Origin: Clitopilus passeckerianus
Taxonomy: Eukaryota; Basidiomycota; Agaricomycetes; Agaricales; Entolomataceae
Assembly: GCA_944990035.1 (NCBI GenBank)
Contig: CALYLX010000104.1
Location: 1-64,000 of the forward strand
Direction: 5' to 3'
DNA length: 64,000 nucleotides
Under the pieces are notes generated by a model. That model did no database searches. It had not been told where the DNA came from and saw nothing but the letters and a program-made list of their open reading frames with translations. How positions within the stretch are numbered: the first letter of the stretch is position 1; the number at the start of each line of letters is the position of its first letter. This document shows, piece after piece, positions 1-12,200 of the stretch. The translations under genes were made by a program, and so were the position numbers.

Positions 1-998
1 GGCTGACATGGTTGCCTAGACCCCTCGAGGTCGACGGAACCGGCGTAGTAGGATAGTCAGGCTCCCTGTCCTTCCCCTTGCGATTGGGATGGGCTGAAGG
101 GGGAGTAGTTGATGTGCTACCGAGGATTGTTCCGTCGGTGATTCGGAGGGGTGCAGTTTCGCCAGGATAGCCATTTCGGTAGTCATTGCTCCGGTTGGGC
201 ATCTCATTGTCATTAGGGAAATAGTCCAGCCTATAATCCTGGGGAGGACGAGGAAGGGGATTATGTCCTCTATGTGACTGTAGCTCGAGTTCGAGTTCCT
301 CGACCTGCTCCTTGTAATCATCAAGCTCCCTACGAGAAAACATGACGTTCAGCCAGCGTTACCATTGATGTAGAACTTGAACACATACCTTTCTAGTTCC
401 TCCACCCGTGAATGTAGGCTAGCAATCATAGCATTCGTCGTCTCGGTGTCATTCATATTCTGGCGGACCCGCCGCCGTATTTCCCGTCGTAGCCCTCTGT
501 TTTCGTTGAAATAGTTTTCCCATTCCTCCACCAGCCGTCGACCTTGAGATAGTGCTCGGTTCTGTGGAAGAAGTGCCGGTGAGGTGTATGAATCGTTTCG
601 AATTCAAGCGCACTCACACTCTTGCCAGTCCCGAACCACCGGTCAATCTCTTGCCTGACCTCCCTCATTTCAGTGGTATGTGGATCTTCATCATAGCGGA
701 GTATCAGCTTCTCCAGCAGTTCCATGGGCTTCCGATCGTCAAGCTCGCCAGTAATCAGTTTTCTTGCCCCACTCGTTGGGTGATAACGTCGTCGACACAC
801 TGGGCACAAGCAGGGCCGAACATTATCCAAACATCTGTGATCCTAGGATTGGCTTTGAGAGCAACACTGACAAGTTGATACTCACTCTTTGCAGAAGATA
901 TGGCCGCAAGGCAGGGCATTAGGTGGTTTTGGGTCATCATAAGTGAACGGGTCTAAGCAGACGTCGCAACAGCTCGATGGATGGATGTACAACGGCAT
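1..998 (-). CDS. RING-finger/coiled-coil protein, C-terminus cut by the window edge
   Basis: Exons read 998-886, 834-618, 561-389 and 330-1, the last running off the left edge. The N-terminus is a C3HC4 RING: C11-x2-C14, then C31-G-H33-x2-C36-x2-C39 and the closing CPVC at residues 48-51. The first intron splits the RING just before C39. After about residue 85 the chain is rich in Glu/Arg/Leu and looks like a coiled coil (VEEWENYF..., EELERELDDYKEQVEELE), followed by a Pro/Ser/Thr-rich, probably disordered tail. RING proteins of this build are usually E3 ubiquitin ligases; that role is inferred from the domain only. All introns have GT-AG ends and 51-58 nt lengths. A second gene of the same architecture lies at 7792-9265. 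The start ATG at 998 is the first one in frame before the RING. Confidence 0.8.
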
Positions 999-1315
999 GG
1001 AAAAGCCTCCCAAATGGACACAACCTTCAAGTCTTCAAAGCGCACACCGTCTCCACCTCCTGGAGAGGGCGAGCGGGAGAATAAACCGCTAGCAGTCGCC
1101 TCCGATGGTCACAGTCGAAAGCAGAAGAGGAAACGACTAATTGCCTGTGGTGGGCGACCATCTGCCTCGTGGCCATCACGAAAGCTGCATAGGCGCCCAA
1201 CAGCAAGTCAGAACAGGTCATGGCAACATCCTTTTTGGCAATTACCCCAGACCGAAGGGCGAAGTTTTGCGATAAAGTTCAAGCTAGTGTACATGAGTGC
1301 TCAGTATTAATGTAT
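999..1315. other. Intergenic: RING gene 5' side / GPAT gene 3' side
   Basis: About 320 bp between the start of the leftmost RING gene and the stop of the acyltransferase gene, both on the minus strand. It should hold the promoter of the former and the 3' end of the latter. Open frames here are short and show no recognisable motif. Confidence 0.5.
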
Positions 1316-3485
1316 CTATATTTTGACTCCTTTGCTGATCAAAAACACCTTCAACGCCCGATTCTCAGAAGCCTCTAGGTGCTGTCCGAGGGCCAAAGCT
1401 GCATTTTTCCTCGCCTCTATCAATGGACAAATGAGGGACCCAAAGCGTGGTTTCGGTGCCGTTGCCCGGTCGTAGGTTGCGGCCTTTTCTGCTACTTCCT
1501 CGGCATACTTTCGAATGAAAGGGTTTGGTGGTGGCGGGGGCGGTCGTACGAAGTCTTGCAATTCTTCAGGGCTTGCTGGCTTGCAAAATCTCATTCCGTA
1601 GTGGATCTTATAGAGGGTAAGCAGTGTTTTGAGCCTAGAAGCGGTAGAAGGGATCAGAGTGTACAATGATCATAATAGATGGAATATCACCTTCGGTAAT
1701 TGCCTGTAGAACCGAGTTTAGCCTTGTAGCCATTGAAATAACGAATAATTGCTTACTTTTCACCAAGAGGTTATGCCATTTCACCATGAAGTAAAGGCCT
1801 CCGTAGGCGGCCGCAACAGCGCCTACCATTCGTTTTAGACGGTCAGCTGGCGCTCCACATACCGCCCCTGCTCTCATCACCATTGGCCAAAACTTCTGCA
1901 ACCAGCCCATTCTACGCAACAGCGTAAACCATATCCCATAACCCACACCGATACCAACACCGCCAAATATCGCTTTGTATTGTGCCGGAGATTCTTCTTC
2001 CCCTTTCCCTACGAGAAGTTTGGATGCAATGAGTCCAATCATGTATGCTGGCCGGTAGACGAGCATAGTTGGGATGAAAATGGCGGTGCCAGCAATGGAG
2101 ACCAAGGCGTGGGGAAGACACCCGAAGAATTGGAATAGGCTTCTTTGCGGTGGATTCAAGGGGCGAAGGTCGCTCAAGATACGATGTTCAATCCCAGTGA
2201 AATAGAGCAATGCATGGTATTTGGTCAATGCAGCAACGACAAAGCCCAGGGAGGAATCATTTGGATGATCCTTGAAAGTTTCTACTAATCTATACGGGAA
2301 AATGGTCAACATTGAGCAATAGGTAAACAGTGGTGTTCGACCTGCCTTTGGGAAATCACGACCCAGTCCCTCAATGGGATGGTCTCTGGATCACCCCAGA
2401 GTATATCTCTAGCAGTTTGAGCCGCATATGATGTGTCCCTGGGACGCGCATAGTTAGTGAATCGACATTCAGCCTCGTAACAGCAGCATACCAGTCTGGT
2501 GCATTGAGGGTCATAGCCCTCAATTGAGTCTCAACCTCCGTCATGATGTTCTTAGCGGCAGTTCTAGATGCTGTTTCTTCGTCGTTGCTGGCCTGATCTG
2601 CCTCGTCGACGAATCTGCTGACGAGTATGGGGCGACCATATCTGGGTAACAAGAAGTAAGGCACGACACCTAAACGGATGACTGAGGGAAGTAGACCTGA
2701 CAACGACCTATTTTCGGTCAAAACACATTAGCAAATAAGCAGCTTCTTGTTATATGGGCGCTCACCCGACTCAGATACTGGGACTTGTCCGTGTAGATGA
2801 TACCCACGGGGACAATGGCCAACCATTTCGCCTTATTGTCCCCAATGTGCTCTGTCCGGGCCCACCTAACGAAGTCAACAGCCGCCCAAGCTGCCCCAGG
2901 CATGATTTGCACAATGCTGGGCATTGTATAGCTTGTTCCCTCAGGGAACACCCCAATTACATCCCCCTTTGCAAGTGCCTTAGAGGAGGCAAGAAACAAG
3001 CTTGCTTGGGAATTGCCATTAGGACTACTTGAACCATTATTCGGATTCCTGCGTACGGGTATGGCTCCAGATGACGACAAAACCTGTCGAGCTATGGGAT
3101 TGGCAAACATGGACGATTTGGCCCAGAAAGAGACATGACGCCGATAGGGTATAGTTGCAGCTATATGCGCACAGTCAGTCAGATTCGCAAACCTCCGAGA
3201 GCTGTATGTGCGTACCAAGCGTAGCAATGTCGATGATCTCGTTGTGGTGGGTAGATGCACTAGCAAAGGGGAGCGTCAGAAACCTTCTGGTCAACTTCAC
3301 CAGGGGACTAAGTCACTCCCACAGATGCTCCCGGCCCTCTGTAGCTTTAGAAGAAAGACTCACATAATGAGGGGCTGGTCCCGGGATACATTCTCTTGAC
3401 CCTCAACATACACCTCCGAATAAAAGCCCTCCAAGGTCCAGTCGGACACCTTTCGCAGGAATCGATAGACGAATTTCAACTCCAT
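1316..3485 (-). CDS. Glycerol-3-phosphate O-acyltransferase (GAT1/SCT1-type)
   Basis: Exons: 3485-3364, 3259-3216, 3160-2766, 2707-2697, 2641-2492, 2438-2346, 2289-1757, 1703-1691, 1634-1316; together 1680 nt, 559 aa. This family catalyses the first acylation of glycerol-3-phosphate (and dihydroxyacetone phosphate) in phospholipid and triacylglycerol synthesis at the ER. The catalytic H-x4-D is H46-NEII-D51, the GxIPxRR block is near residues 87-93 and the FPEGTS block is at 127-132. Hydrophobic stretches near residues 330-360 fit membrane spans. Two internal exons are only 11 and 13 nt long; including them is what gives the family-like stretches YLSRVVVRYGRPI and LLVKSNYRRLKTL. The intron 2345-2290 begins with GC, not GT. 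The product is shorter than yeast Gat1/Sct1 (over 700 aa), mainly at the C-terminus. Confidence 0.88.
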
Positions 3486-4002
3486 TCTCAATAGCCAGTT
3501 AGCTTCTCCCAGAAGGAGCTTCAGCCTCGAACCGTTGGCCTATTGCTGGTGGTCGTGGTCAAGTCCTTAACGCCGAACCTCCGGTAATGGCGTTTCAATA
3601 GAAGCACACATACCCCGCAACGTCTTGATTTGGTGACGTCTGCAGCGGTTGCGATCGCGAGTATGAAATCGAAGGGCCACTGACAAGAGATCATGAATAT
3701 CCATTTGAAGAACATTTGCAGCAGAAGTTGCGTGTGCAGCATCATGGTCTAAAGGGCAAGGTCGTGTCGTCGTAGCCGACCTATATTCCCTGATGACGCT
3801 CACACGTTCAGCGCCAACACTCATGTTCCCAGGTTCCAGGACGAATTCAGAATACGCCTGCACTTTTGACAAATGTGACGACCACGGGTCAGATTTCACA
3901 AGAAACCTGATGCGTGTCGAGCGGCGACATGGATTGCGCGGTGATGTATATAACTACATGTGAAAGATTTTGTGTGCAAAACGTATGAAATGCAGAAAGC
4001 AT
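3486..4002. other. Intergenic between GPAT and RPS14
   Basis: Roughly 500 bp holding the GPAT promoter and the 3' end of the RPS14 gene. Minus-strand open frames up to 110 codons exist but show no domain, no plausible splice partners and no family resemblance. Confidence 0.45.
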
Positions 4003-4695
4003 CTAGAGACGACGACCACGGCGACCACCCTGTTTGTAAATTCTGGTCAGTGACCACGCATACATTCGCAGAAAAGGCAAGATACAGACCTTGCGCCTGG
4101 TGGAATCGGTGGGGACGGGAGTAACGTCCTCAATACGGCCAATGCGCATGCCTGCACGGGCAAGAGCACGGAGAGCACTCTGTGCACCGGGGCCGGGGGT
4201 CTTGGTGCCAGTACCGCCAGTGGCACGGAGCTTGATGTGCAGGGCAGTGATGCCAACTTCACGGCAACGGGCAGCGACGTCCTGAGCAGCCAACATGGCA
4301 GCATAAGGGGAGGATTCGTCACGATCAGCCTTGACCTTCATTCCACCTATTGGGCCATGGAGGTTAGCGCATCTTCAGAATCATATGGCAAAATGCAATC
4401 GTACCAGTAACACGGGAGATGGTTTCCCTGCCAGAGAGATCGGTGATATGGACGAAAGTATCGTTGAAGGAGGCGAAGATGTGTGCAACACCGAAAACGA
4501 GTTCACCCTCAGCGACTTGGGGGCCGAGAGAGATGACTTCCTCCTTGGGTGCCTTGACTTTCTTGGGGGGCTAGAAAGCACATCCAACAGTCAGTAGCGC
4601 GATCCAACCAACGAAAGTGCTCCAGAGTGCCGTTTTTGTGACAGGTCATCGAGAAACGTCTACTTGGGGCGATATAGGGACTTTAAACTCACCAT
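4003..4695 (-). CDS. rps14: 40S ribosomal protein S14 (uS11)
   Basis: Exons 4695-4693 (the ATG alone), 4570-4405, 4346-4090 and 4029-4003; 453 nt, 150 aa, the normal size of eukaryotic S14. The protein contains the family core [14 protein letters not shown], the [20 protein letters not shown] segment and the basic C-terminus GGRRGRRL. It is a component of the 40S subunit platform, where its tail contacts 18S rRNA near the decoding site. The first intron directly follows the start codon, a common arrangement in fungal ribosomal-protein genes. All splice sites are GT-AG. Confidence 0.96.
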
Positions 4696-7070
4696 TTTTA
4701 CGACGGTTGGCTAAGGACTTGAGGTTGACGAGGCGAACGATGAGCAGAGGTCAAAATCTGTGTAGATCAAGATATCAATAGAAGCACACAGACCCAAACA
4801 TCGCGTACATACTGTGTGCTTGTTCCCGTAATGCTTCTGTCAGCTGTTTCACAGTCACGGTCTTGCTGAAGCTTGAACTTGAAGAGTACGGCGTCGCGTT
4901 GACTGGCTGGTGCTCTCTCATGCTATCTATGAGACAGGGGAAGTCTGAAAGTAGAATGGACAAACTGAACTGAACCCTACTCAATGTGAGCCAATCCGTC
5001 AACACTTCAAGCCAGCCTCCCAACTTGTACTGGAAATTGTCTCGCAAGGAAGGCTAATACACTCCGTCAACGATTTGCTATCTCTGCCGGCGCCCGAGAG
5101 ATTTTCAAGAGGCGTTATCTTCCCAAGTTCCGGGAATCATGCTATCCTCTCAAGGAGTACTGCTATGGGTGGGCTACTCGTATGATATTTAGAGAGTTAA
5201 CTAGACAGAAATTCCTGCTTGTGATTGCATTAGGTATGGTCGATCATTCCCCCTTCGTCTATGTGGCGAAGTGAAGGCGCTAATGAATATATCATAAGCC
5301 ATTCACGACAGTTTCTTGCATGTTTCTCCGGCGATTACAAGACGCCCAGATATTGGTCGGCTGCGCTTCATCGATAACATCGAGATTTTCCGTCCTGTGC
5401 ATCAGATTATCGAGATAGTCAAAAACATAGCACACCAAGTCCAAGCTCTAGTCAGGAGACCAAGACTTAGAAAGCACACTTAGCCGGCCCCTGTCGCATG
5501 ACTTTTCCAGAGCTTCGCGGGAACCTCGACATCTAGAACTTCCTATTTCGAATAGTCCATCCCGCCGTTAAATCATTGAAGACCATTTTGTTTTCATGTT
5601 TCCAAATCGTTCGTTGCACACTAAGACTCGCTCTGCTCCCTTCTAGTTGGCAAATCGACCACTTAGGCGCCCTACTCCCATTTGCGCCACGAAGATCCCG
5701 ATCTAGCGTGTCCGTATGGCTGGGTTCTGCCGAGCTAATGATATCTATATTGGGTTCTGAATTCTATCTTCTGATTCTGTTTGTACATCGCGTCCACTAC
5801 GGCTCCAGCCTTGCCGGCTATCTCTCTCACTGAACGTGGATGGTGGCAAGACCGACCAGCACCGGCGCCAATCGATCATCTCGACCACGAACGTGATCAC
5901 CTGAAAGTAGCTTGACTCTGCCTGCTGTTGGTGGCGGCCGGGACGAGGCTTACTAGTTTCTCGCACATGAATAAGGTGCACAGCTGATCTGAACATGATA
6001 ATCCCGGCTCATTGCCTCCTCACGCCCCAGCCTACGTTAGGACGCGATAGCTAGGAAAACACAAGGATGCAATGGAATTAGTTTTTGCAGCCTGGCAAAT
6101 CTTAGAAGGCCACCACATCAGGCAATACATTCTTTCGGAGGTGGATCCCTTCGACTCGGAACGGGATGTGCGGATGGCTAACTATAGTCCTACTAGTAGG
6201 GGACATCCGCGTTTGCCTAAGGGCTCAGTTGATCAGGAACCTCGTCATTGGAATTTGTGGGCTCCTTCCGGGATCCGACGGCATCTACTATCCAGGGGTA
6301 TTGATGGGGCAGGTGATACAGCTCCTCAGCACTCACGGCAGGCAAAAGGGTTCGTGCAATTTCATTCATTTGGCTTACCAGGCGTCTCCATATATATAGA
6401 ACGATGTAGTGCACGGTTGACCAGTCAACTGTGTTACACAACGCCTGTGATAGGGCTATCTGGTCCACAAGGTACTCTTCACCCTCGGAAATGAAGACAA
6501 CGGAACAGAGTCAACACGCACATCCTAGACCCCATCTCATGAGATACGATCCCTCATGTCTGCCTGCCCATCGTCCTGTAAATGACTCCCGTCAGTGCGA
6601 ATGAATTGACCTTATCTCTTAACCTCCTGTGGCTGTCGTGCGACCCGCATTCTCACTGTGTTGAGAACTCCATTCTCATCGGGGATGAGTATTCAGCCTG
6701 TGGCAACGAGGAGGGGGGAAAGGAGCTGCCATGTACGAAGTCCCTATTCACCCATGGGAAGTCTCGGTCCTGCGTACCGTAGCCTCGATCGACGGGTTGC
6801 AAGTGACCCTCTGCCGGTCCTCTGCCGTGCTTGTTGGAGATAGAGTATAACGATTAGCCTCTCCACTTTGACTGTACTGTGGGGAAACATGCTTTTTTAA
6901 TTTAAGCACTGTATCTGTACCAACTCGGACTTCGGGAGCCCAGCCCCGTTCGATCTATTCAGCGATTATGAGAGGCTTGTGGACTTTGAGTGTCCTTTCA
7001 TTCTATGGGGAGATGTAAACAGGTGTCTCCCGCACAGTGTAATGCTTACCATGAATGCGAATCAAAGCCT
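4696..7070. other. Gene-poor stretch with one weak minus-strand coding scrap
   Basis: About 2.4 kb upstream of RPS14 (promoter at its left end) with no gene I can support. Best coding-like piece: minus strand about 6510-6220, reading through EGEEYLVDQIALSQALC and LVSQMNEIARTLLPAVSAEE before a stop at the left end; it has no start, no identified family and a stop just upstream. It may be a gene remnant or chance. Confidence 0.35.
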
Positions 7071-7217
7071 CTAATTCGTGTCCTGATATTTCTTCAACGC
7101 GTTGATCGGGTATGCGGGCTTCGCAACTCGTTTCACAGCCGCCACCCACCTGCAATGTGGAGCCCATTCTTGTGGATACTCACCAACAAGTTCCGCCAAA
7201 TTTACGTTGCCCAACGC
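7071..7217 (-). pseudogene. Possible 3'-terminal exon or gene remnant
   Basis: An open frame of 48 codons plus stop follows a good 3' splice site (pyrimidine-rich, TTTTAG, ending at 7218). It reads through NLAELVGEYPQEWAPHCRW and AAVKRVAKPAYPINALKKY before the stop. The composition is protein-like, but no upstream exon could be found in the following 600 bp, so it is probably a fragment of a lost gene. No family recognised. Confidence 0.25.
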
Positions 7218-7791
7218 CTAAAAGGTAAATGCAACTGTATTAACAACTACTACTAAAGATCCTACGTAAAATACTGTGCAATGCAAGTACTAGAGGTATA
7301 TAACAAATTGATACAGAGAATAACGGGTGCTGAACCTCAGCTCTATGGGCAATTAGAAGATATTGATAACAAAACGGACGACGACACAATGAGTATAGAA
7401 TGGGTAGCTCGCGAACGGTACGGTATGATGAACGGTCAGGGTCAAGGGTAAGTACGGAGAGAGACGGACAAGTAAAAACGGTAAAATGTAAACGAGTGAC
7501 AGTTCAAAGGAATGAAAGATGGCTTCACGTTTGAAATGTCATAGATGAAGGGGATATAAATTATATGCATGAAAGCAAGGCGGATCAGATGCAGAAGTGA
7601 AGAAAGAGACGAGACGTGCAAGAAGAAACTGTTCAGAATGCTCGAGATGGTAACCAAAGCTAGTGGGGAATAACAAAACGGAACGGGGTATCCAGACTAT
7701 GCTACATAAACGCATGAACCATTAATAAAGTTCCATTATAGATAACGGAAGAAGTGAATAATAGTTCGAAAGAATGCAAAGAAACATGCGT
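7218..7791. other. Intergenic, AT-rich
   Basis: About 570 bp downstream (minus-strand sense) of the RING/coiled-coil gene at 7792-9265. No gene, RNA or repeat recognised; the sequence is more AT-rich than its surroundings, as expected for a 3' flank. Confidence 0.4.
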
Positions 7792-9265
7792 TTATGACCG
7801 AACAGCTGCATGGCCATAGGCAGCCATTCGGGAAGCAGGTCGAAGGATGGAGCCCAACCGATGAGTTGTCGGAGGGGACTGGCTAATCGACTCCGCGGAC
7901 GGAATCCAGCGTTCGTGGAGTTCAGCCTTTTCTTCTGATGTCGAGCGGGACATCATTTTGGGAGGTGTAGGGGTGGACAACCTGCGAGGCTTGTGAGGCA
8001 CAGGAGGAGGTGGAGCAGGGGTCGTAGTACGAAGAGTACTTGGGGCCGGGGTCGCGTAGCGCAGAGTTGGTGGGGGCGCAGGCGTATGAGATCGGACCGA
8101 CGGAGTATATGGCCTAGATAGAGGTGGGGCAGGGGTATGGGTTCTGCTCATCGGTGTAGGCGTCTGAGTCCTCATATGGGAGGTTGATGAATTTGTGGGA
8201 GCAGGGGTGTGGGATCGTGACGGAGAAACAGGGGTCGTGGCAGGCGTAGAAGGTCGTGACGACATCGAGGCTGACCTCGAGTGAGAAGAGTTAAATCGTG
8301 ACAATGGTGTTTGAGTGGATGATGTTGGGCTAAAGGGTGGGATGGGCGATGTGGGAGGTGGAGTCGGTGAGGTCGCGGTCGCGCGAGTATCAACAGCAGG
8401 GAGACCTGCTTGGGCCCTCAGCTTGTTCAGCTCCGTCCATGCCGATTGGTATTCTTGGGTTTTTTGAGTATATGAGGCACGTAGTCTAGATCCGATGATC
8501 AGTCGGCGACGATGAGAAAGAAAGATCAAGGGACGCACTTTTTCAAATCACTTTCCAACTCATCAATCTTATTTCTTAGGGAGTTTTCGATAGTTTTTGC
8601 ATTCCTACTGGCTTCAGAATGTGCGAGATGATTCATGAGAATGGCCCGCAGCAATGCGGCGCTGAGGTGGAGGGAAACCTGTGGTCCCGCGAGATCAGCG
8701 CCACACCACTGACTCAGGCGACTAGAACATACCTGTTCGTGGTCATCCTTTCCGTCAGACATAAGCCAATCCTCGAGTTCCTTGTGGAGAGTAGAGATCT
8801 CCTCGACGGAACATTTTTTGGCAGCAATTTTCGCCACTCTCTCCTCCAAGCGACGAACCTCCCATCGGGTCGATGTCCTACCCTCGGAGTTGACGAGTCG
8901 CTCGGTTTTCCGCGCCCACATCGCCGAGAAGTCAGGTTGGGTTGACTGGAGAGTCGGAATACGTCGCGGAGTGGACCATCCGCTGCTATTGTACTCCAAC
9001 CGGATCAACCTCACCTGGTTTGCGGTGAAGCCTTCACGGCAGAAAGGACATGCAGGTGTGAGGCGGGAAGGTGTCTTTTCGACTATGGTACTGCAGCAAC
9101 TCGAACATAGGACGTGTCCTAATGAATTTTTTTTTCCGAAGTTCAGAAAAGTTACCATAAAAGTAAAAAAGCTTACTCACCGCATGGTATTGAGTGAGGT
9201 TGGCACTGAGCGCCATACTCCTCTGCGCAAACGTCGCACGCTGAACCAGATTGAAGAGTTAACAT
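7792..9265 (-). CDS. RING-finger/coiled-coil protein with Ser/Thr/Pro-rich tail
   Basis: Exons 9265-9181, 9118-8733, 8678-8539 and 8485-7792; 1305 nt, 434 aa. The N-terminal RING is C10-x2-C13, C27-G-H29-x2-C32-x2-C35 and a closing CPFC near residue 50; the first intron falls between C27 and H29. Residues about 80-230 are charged and heptad-like (VRRLEERVAKIAAKK, NKIDELESDLKK), suggesting a coiled coil. The last 180 residues are a low-complexity tail with many TPAP/SHTPAP-like units. An E3 ligase role is inferred from the RING alone. The 54-nt intron 8732-8679 is a multiple of three and stop-free, so it could be retained as 18 extra residues. Same overall plan as the gene at 1-998, but intron positions differ. 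Confidence 0.78.
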
Positions 9266-12200
9266 TAGACCAGCCAGTGAAAGACACCTCTAGGGTGGTG
9301 GAACGAAAGCAAAGTGGAACGGGGCGAAGGGGAAAAATTTCGCTTGAAACCATGATGGATATATACCGCAATGGACATGATGCCGTAAATGGTAATCGCT
9401 ATATAATACATGACAAATAAACGTCCCTCGGCTTCTTTCATTACACGCCTTAGTCGCCCATAAAAAGGCTATTATTCCCTGTCTTTATAATGCCTTTTAT
9501 CAGAAATCGAGGTACTATAACATTCAGAGCTTTCCAGTTGTTTCTACGAACAAAGAGATATTTCAAGTTCTAAGGTTAGGGTTGCGCCCGGAATCAAAAC
9601 AAACGACCTCGTGTTACGTCGAGCGGTGCCCTTCCATCTGATCTGGGCATTGCCCACGACGTTTGAGGTAACCAAATGCAGTTGGCCTGGTAATTTTGCC
9701 AGGAACCTCGGGCACTTTGATGCGCTCTCCCAGGAAATCAGGCCCTCACGGAGAAAACCTATGGAGTCTCTGGGAACATTCTTGTCCGTACTTGCGTCAA
9801 CCTCATCATCCACCTTTCCACCTATGCCCGGAGCGGTTTTTTCAGCGCACAAACGATTCAATTATAAGCGACTGAGTGCTGCACGTCAAATCGCCGAAAG
9901 AAAATTCTACAGGACGCCACACTCAGGGCCTATGTACTCATTCCCGGCGACCCTTACCGGTAAAGAAGAAAAAAACGAGCTTCACATGCAGCCTTGCAAC
10001 GTTCTAACCGACTGCTGAAAATCCTCCATCGGGAAGGCCCATATATCGCTAACGTGCAACATATGACGACATCCACCTGTTCACCTCCCAGGAGGGTAGT
10101 CCTGTGACCCAGATGTGGGACGTCTATTGGATTATCATCCCGATAATCATCATTAATTCGTGGCTGGAAGGCCGTGGTGGCAGCGCATTGACTGCGTGAT
10201 TCACATCTCTCCCAAGATCTGGATTCTGGTTCCAATCCATCATACAACGTGCAAGCAACTCCGTTCCGAACCACTTTCGATCAAGTTGATCTTTCGTACT
10301 AGATCTTATCTGGCTCTTCACGACATTGTCCATATTCTACCCCTTCATGTCCCTGCAGCTTCTACTTAATTTCGCAGTTTGCCACTGAATAGAGAAGCAA
10401 CTCAGTGGCATGAGCATCTGTCTATGTGGAGGCATTCATCGCTTCCAATGCCTCTTCTCACCTGCCTCGTACTCGGCCTCATTTGAATCACGACCAATAT
10501 CTCAATGACGCCCCCTCCCCGGCCTGTCGGGTTTCTGACATGACAGGATTCGCGATGCAACGACGAGAACCAAAACCTGGAAGGATATCTTCGCGCCGAC
10601 ACCCCCGTTCCAGCTCCCTTTCCCCTTGCAGCACAACATACCACGTTTATAACATGAGGCGGTGGACGCTTTGGGAAAGCCCATCGACTCGTGAGTACAT
10701 CTCTTATCTGTCTTGACCAATCGTGGGCCGCCTTCGCGCATCGAAACAATACAGGTATGCCGCCGCCACCACCGTACGCACAACACGTTGTTGTTGTCAG
10801 AGTCTAGGCTAATATGAAGCTGGGTATGACAAGCTCGAGCTTGGGGCCGTCGTATTACCAGGGACTATGATAGCTTTACTTCCAGAGGCCCTGAAGATCC
10901 CTTACTGCAGTGCAATAGCGACACTTCAGAGAGCTAGGTACAATTCAAGAACTTTGACCCCGAAGTCGACGGACATCGCAACGAAGGTCTGAGAGGCTAC
11001 TAGAGCAACTCTCCCGCTTCCTCCCATCCTTGGCATATGCTTTACCGCAGAACACGTTCCCCGAGCTCGGAAAACAGTGATAACATACTTTTAACCATAA
11101 CTCCTGCAAATCGAGATAAGGGCGCACGAGTTTAACCTTCCAACCCTGCAAAGCTTGAAGCAACACCCGCTTTGAATAGAGAGAAGCTCTTCCTCTAGCT
11201 CCATTTCGACGTCAGTTGTGCCTGCGCGCGTCTAGAACTTCAGAGCTTCCTCGAGGGCTGCCTCTAGTCAATTATCTACCGCGGTTAGTTTGCCTACGGC
11301 AGGCAGAGGGAGATGTGATGCTCGAGGAAAAGGTGTGTCGGGGAGTGACAAATGAGCGTTATTAGACGTGCAGATGTCGTTAAATTTGATAACAAGGGGT
11401 GATAGCGCGACTAGAAACATGCAAGAGGTACTAGTCTGCATAGGCTCAAGCTCAGAATGCAGAGCGTATTGTAAAATCTTATCAGCCTCGGTTTAGTCGG
11501 TTGATTGTTATGCTTCAAACAAGGGTTTTTCGGCTTTTGGGTCGACAGATCAAAACATCTAGACTCAATGTTGTTACGTGTCGTAAGATACGGTATATCC
11601 TTGTCAGCTAGCGGCGTAGTCGCATCTATCGCGGGTCCCCGAGTCATTGCGACAGCGAGGATAATAGTATTCTGGTAGGGATTGGCAGACAGGGAGAGTT
11701 TTCATTCAATCTTCTCTCGACATATCTAAGCGGCAGGGTCGAACACCATGACGGCTGGAATATGTTCGGAAGTCGGGATGATGAGATTGGCAGTGCTAGA
11801 TTTGGGTTTGTTTGGTCTACAACCCCTTTAGCCTCCTACCATCATCAGGAGAACGCGCAAACAGGCGCCGATTGGGTGCGTCTGGCTACGCGACAGCTGG
11901 TCCTCAAGACTGTGGATCCAATGTGGTTTGTTGGAAGCCCAGCACTCCAACACTCACCACTGTATGCGTGCTTCTTCGTGCAGGGATACTAGACAGTGAG
12001 AAAGGATCCGAATGTCCAGGAGAACGCTGCTATTCCGAACGCGCCTCATGTTATCCTGCTATACACGTTGCTCACTCAGCGTCGGCCGCTGATGCGAAAT
12101 CCCTCAAAGTCCTGGCTGGTACTATCTTGCGACTTGGAGTGCACAGCACTTCGAGTCTCCATAAGGCGATAACGACGCCCGGGCTACAGATGTTTGTCGG

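Noticed and set aside
10160..10260. Possible tRNA (GGTTCCAATCC resembles a B box)
   Set aside because: The upstream A box is poor and no cloverleaf arms pair, so only one box matches by chance.
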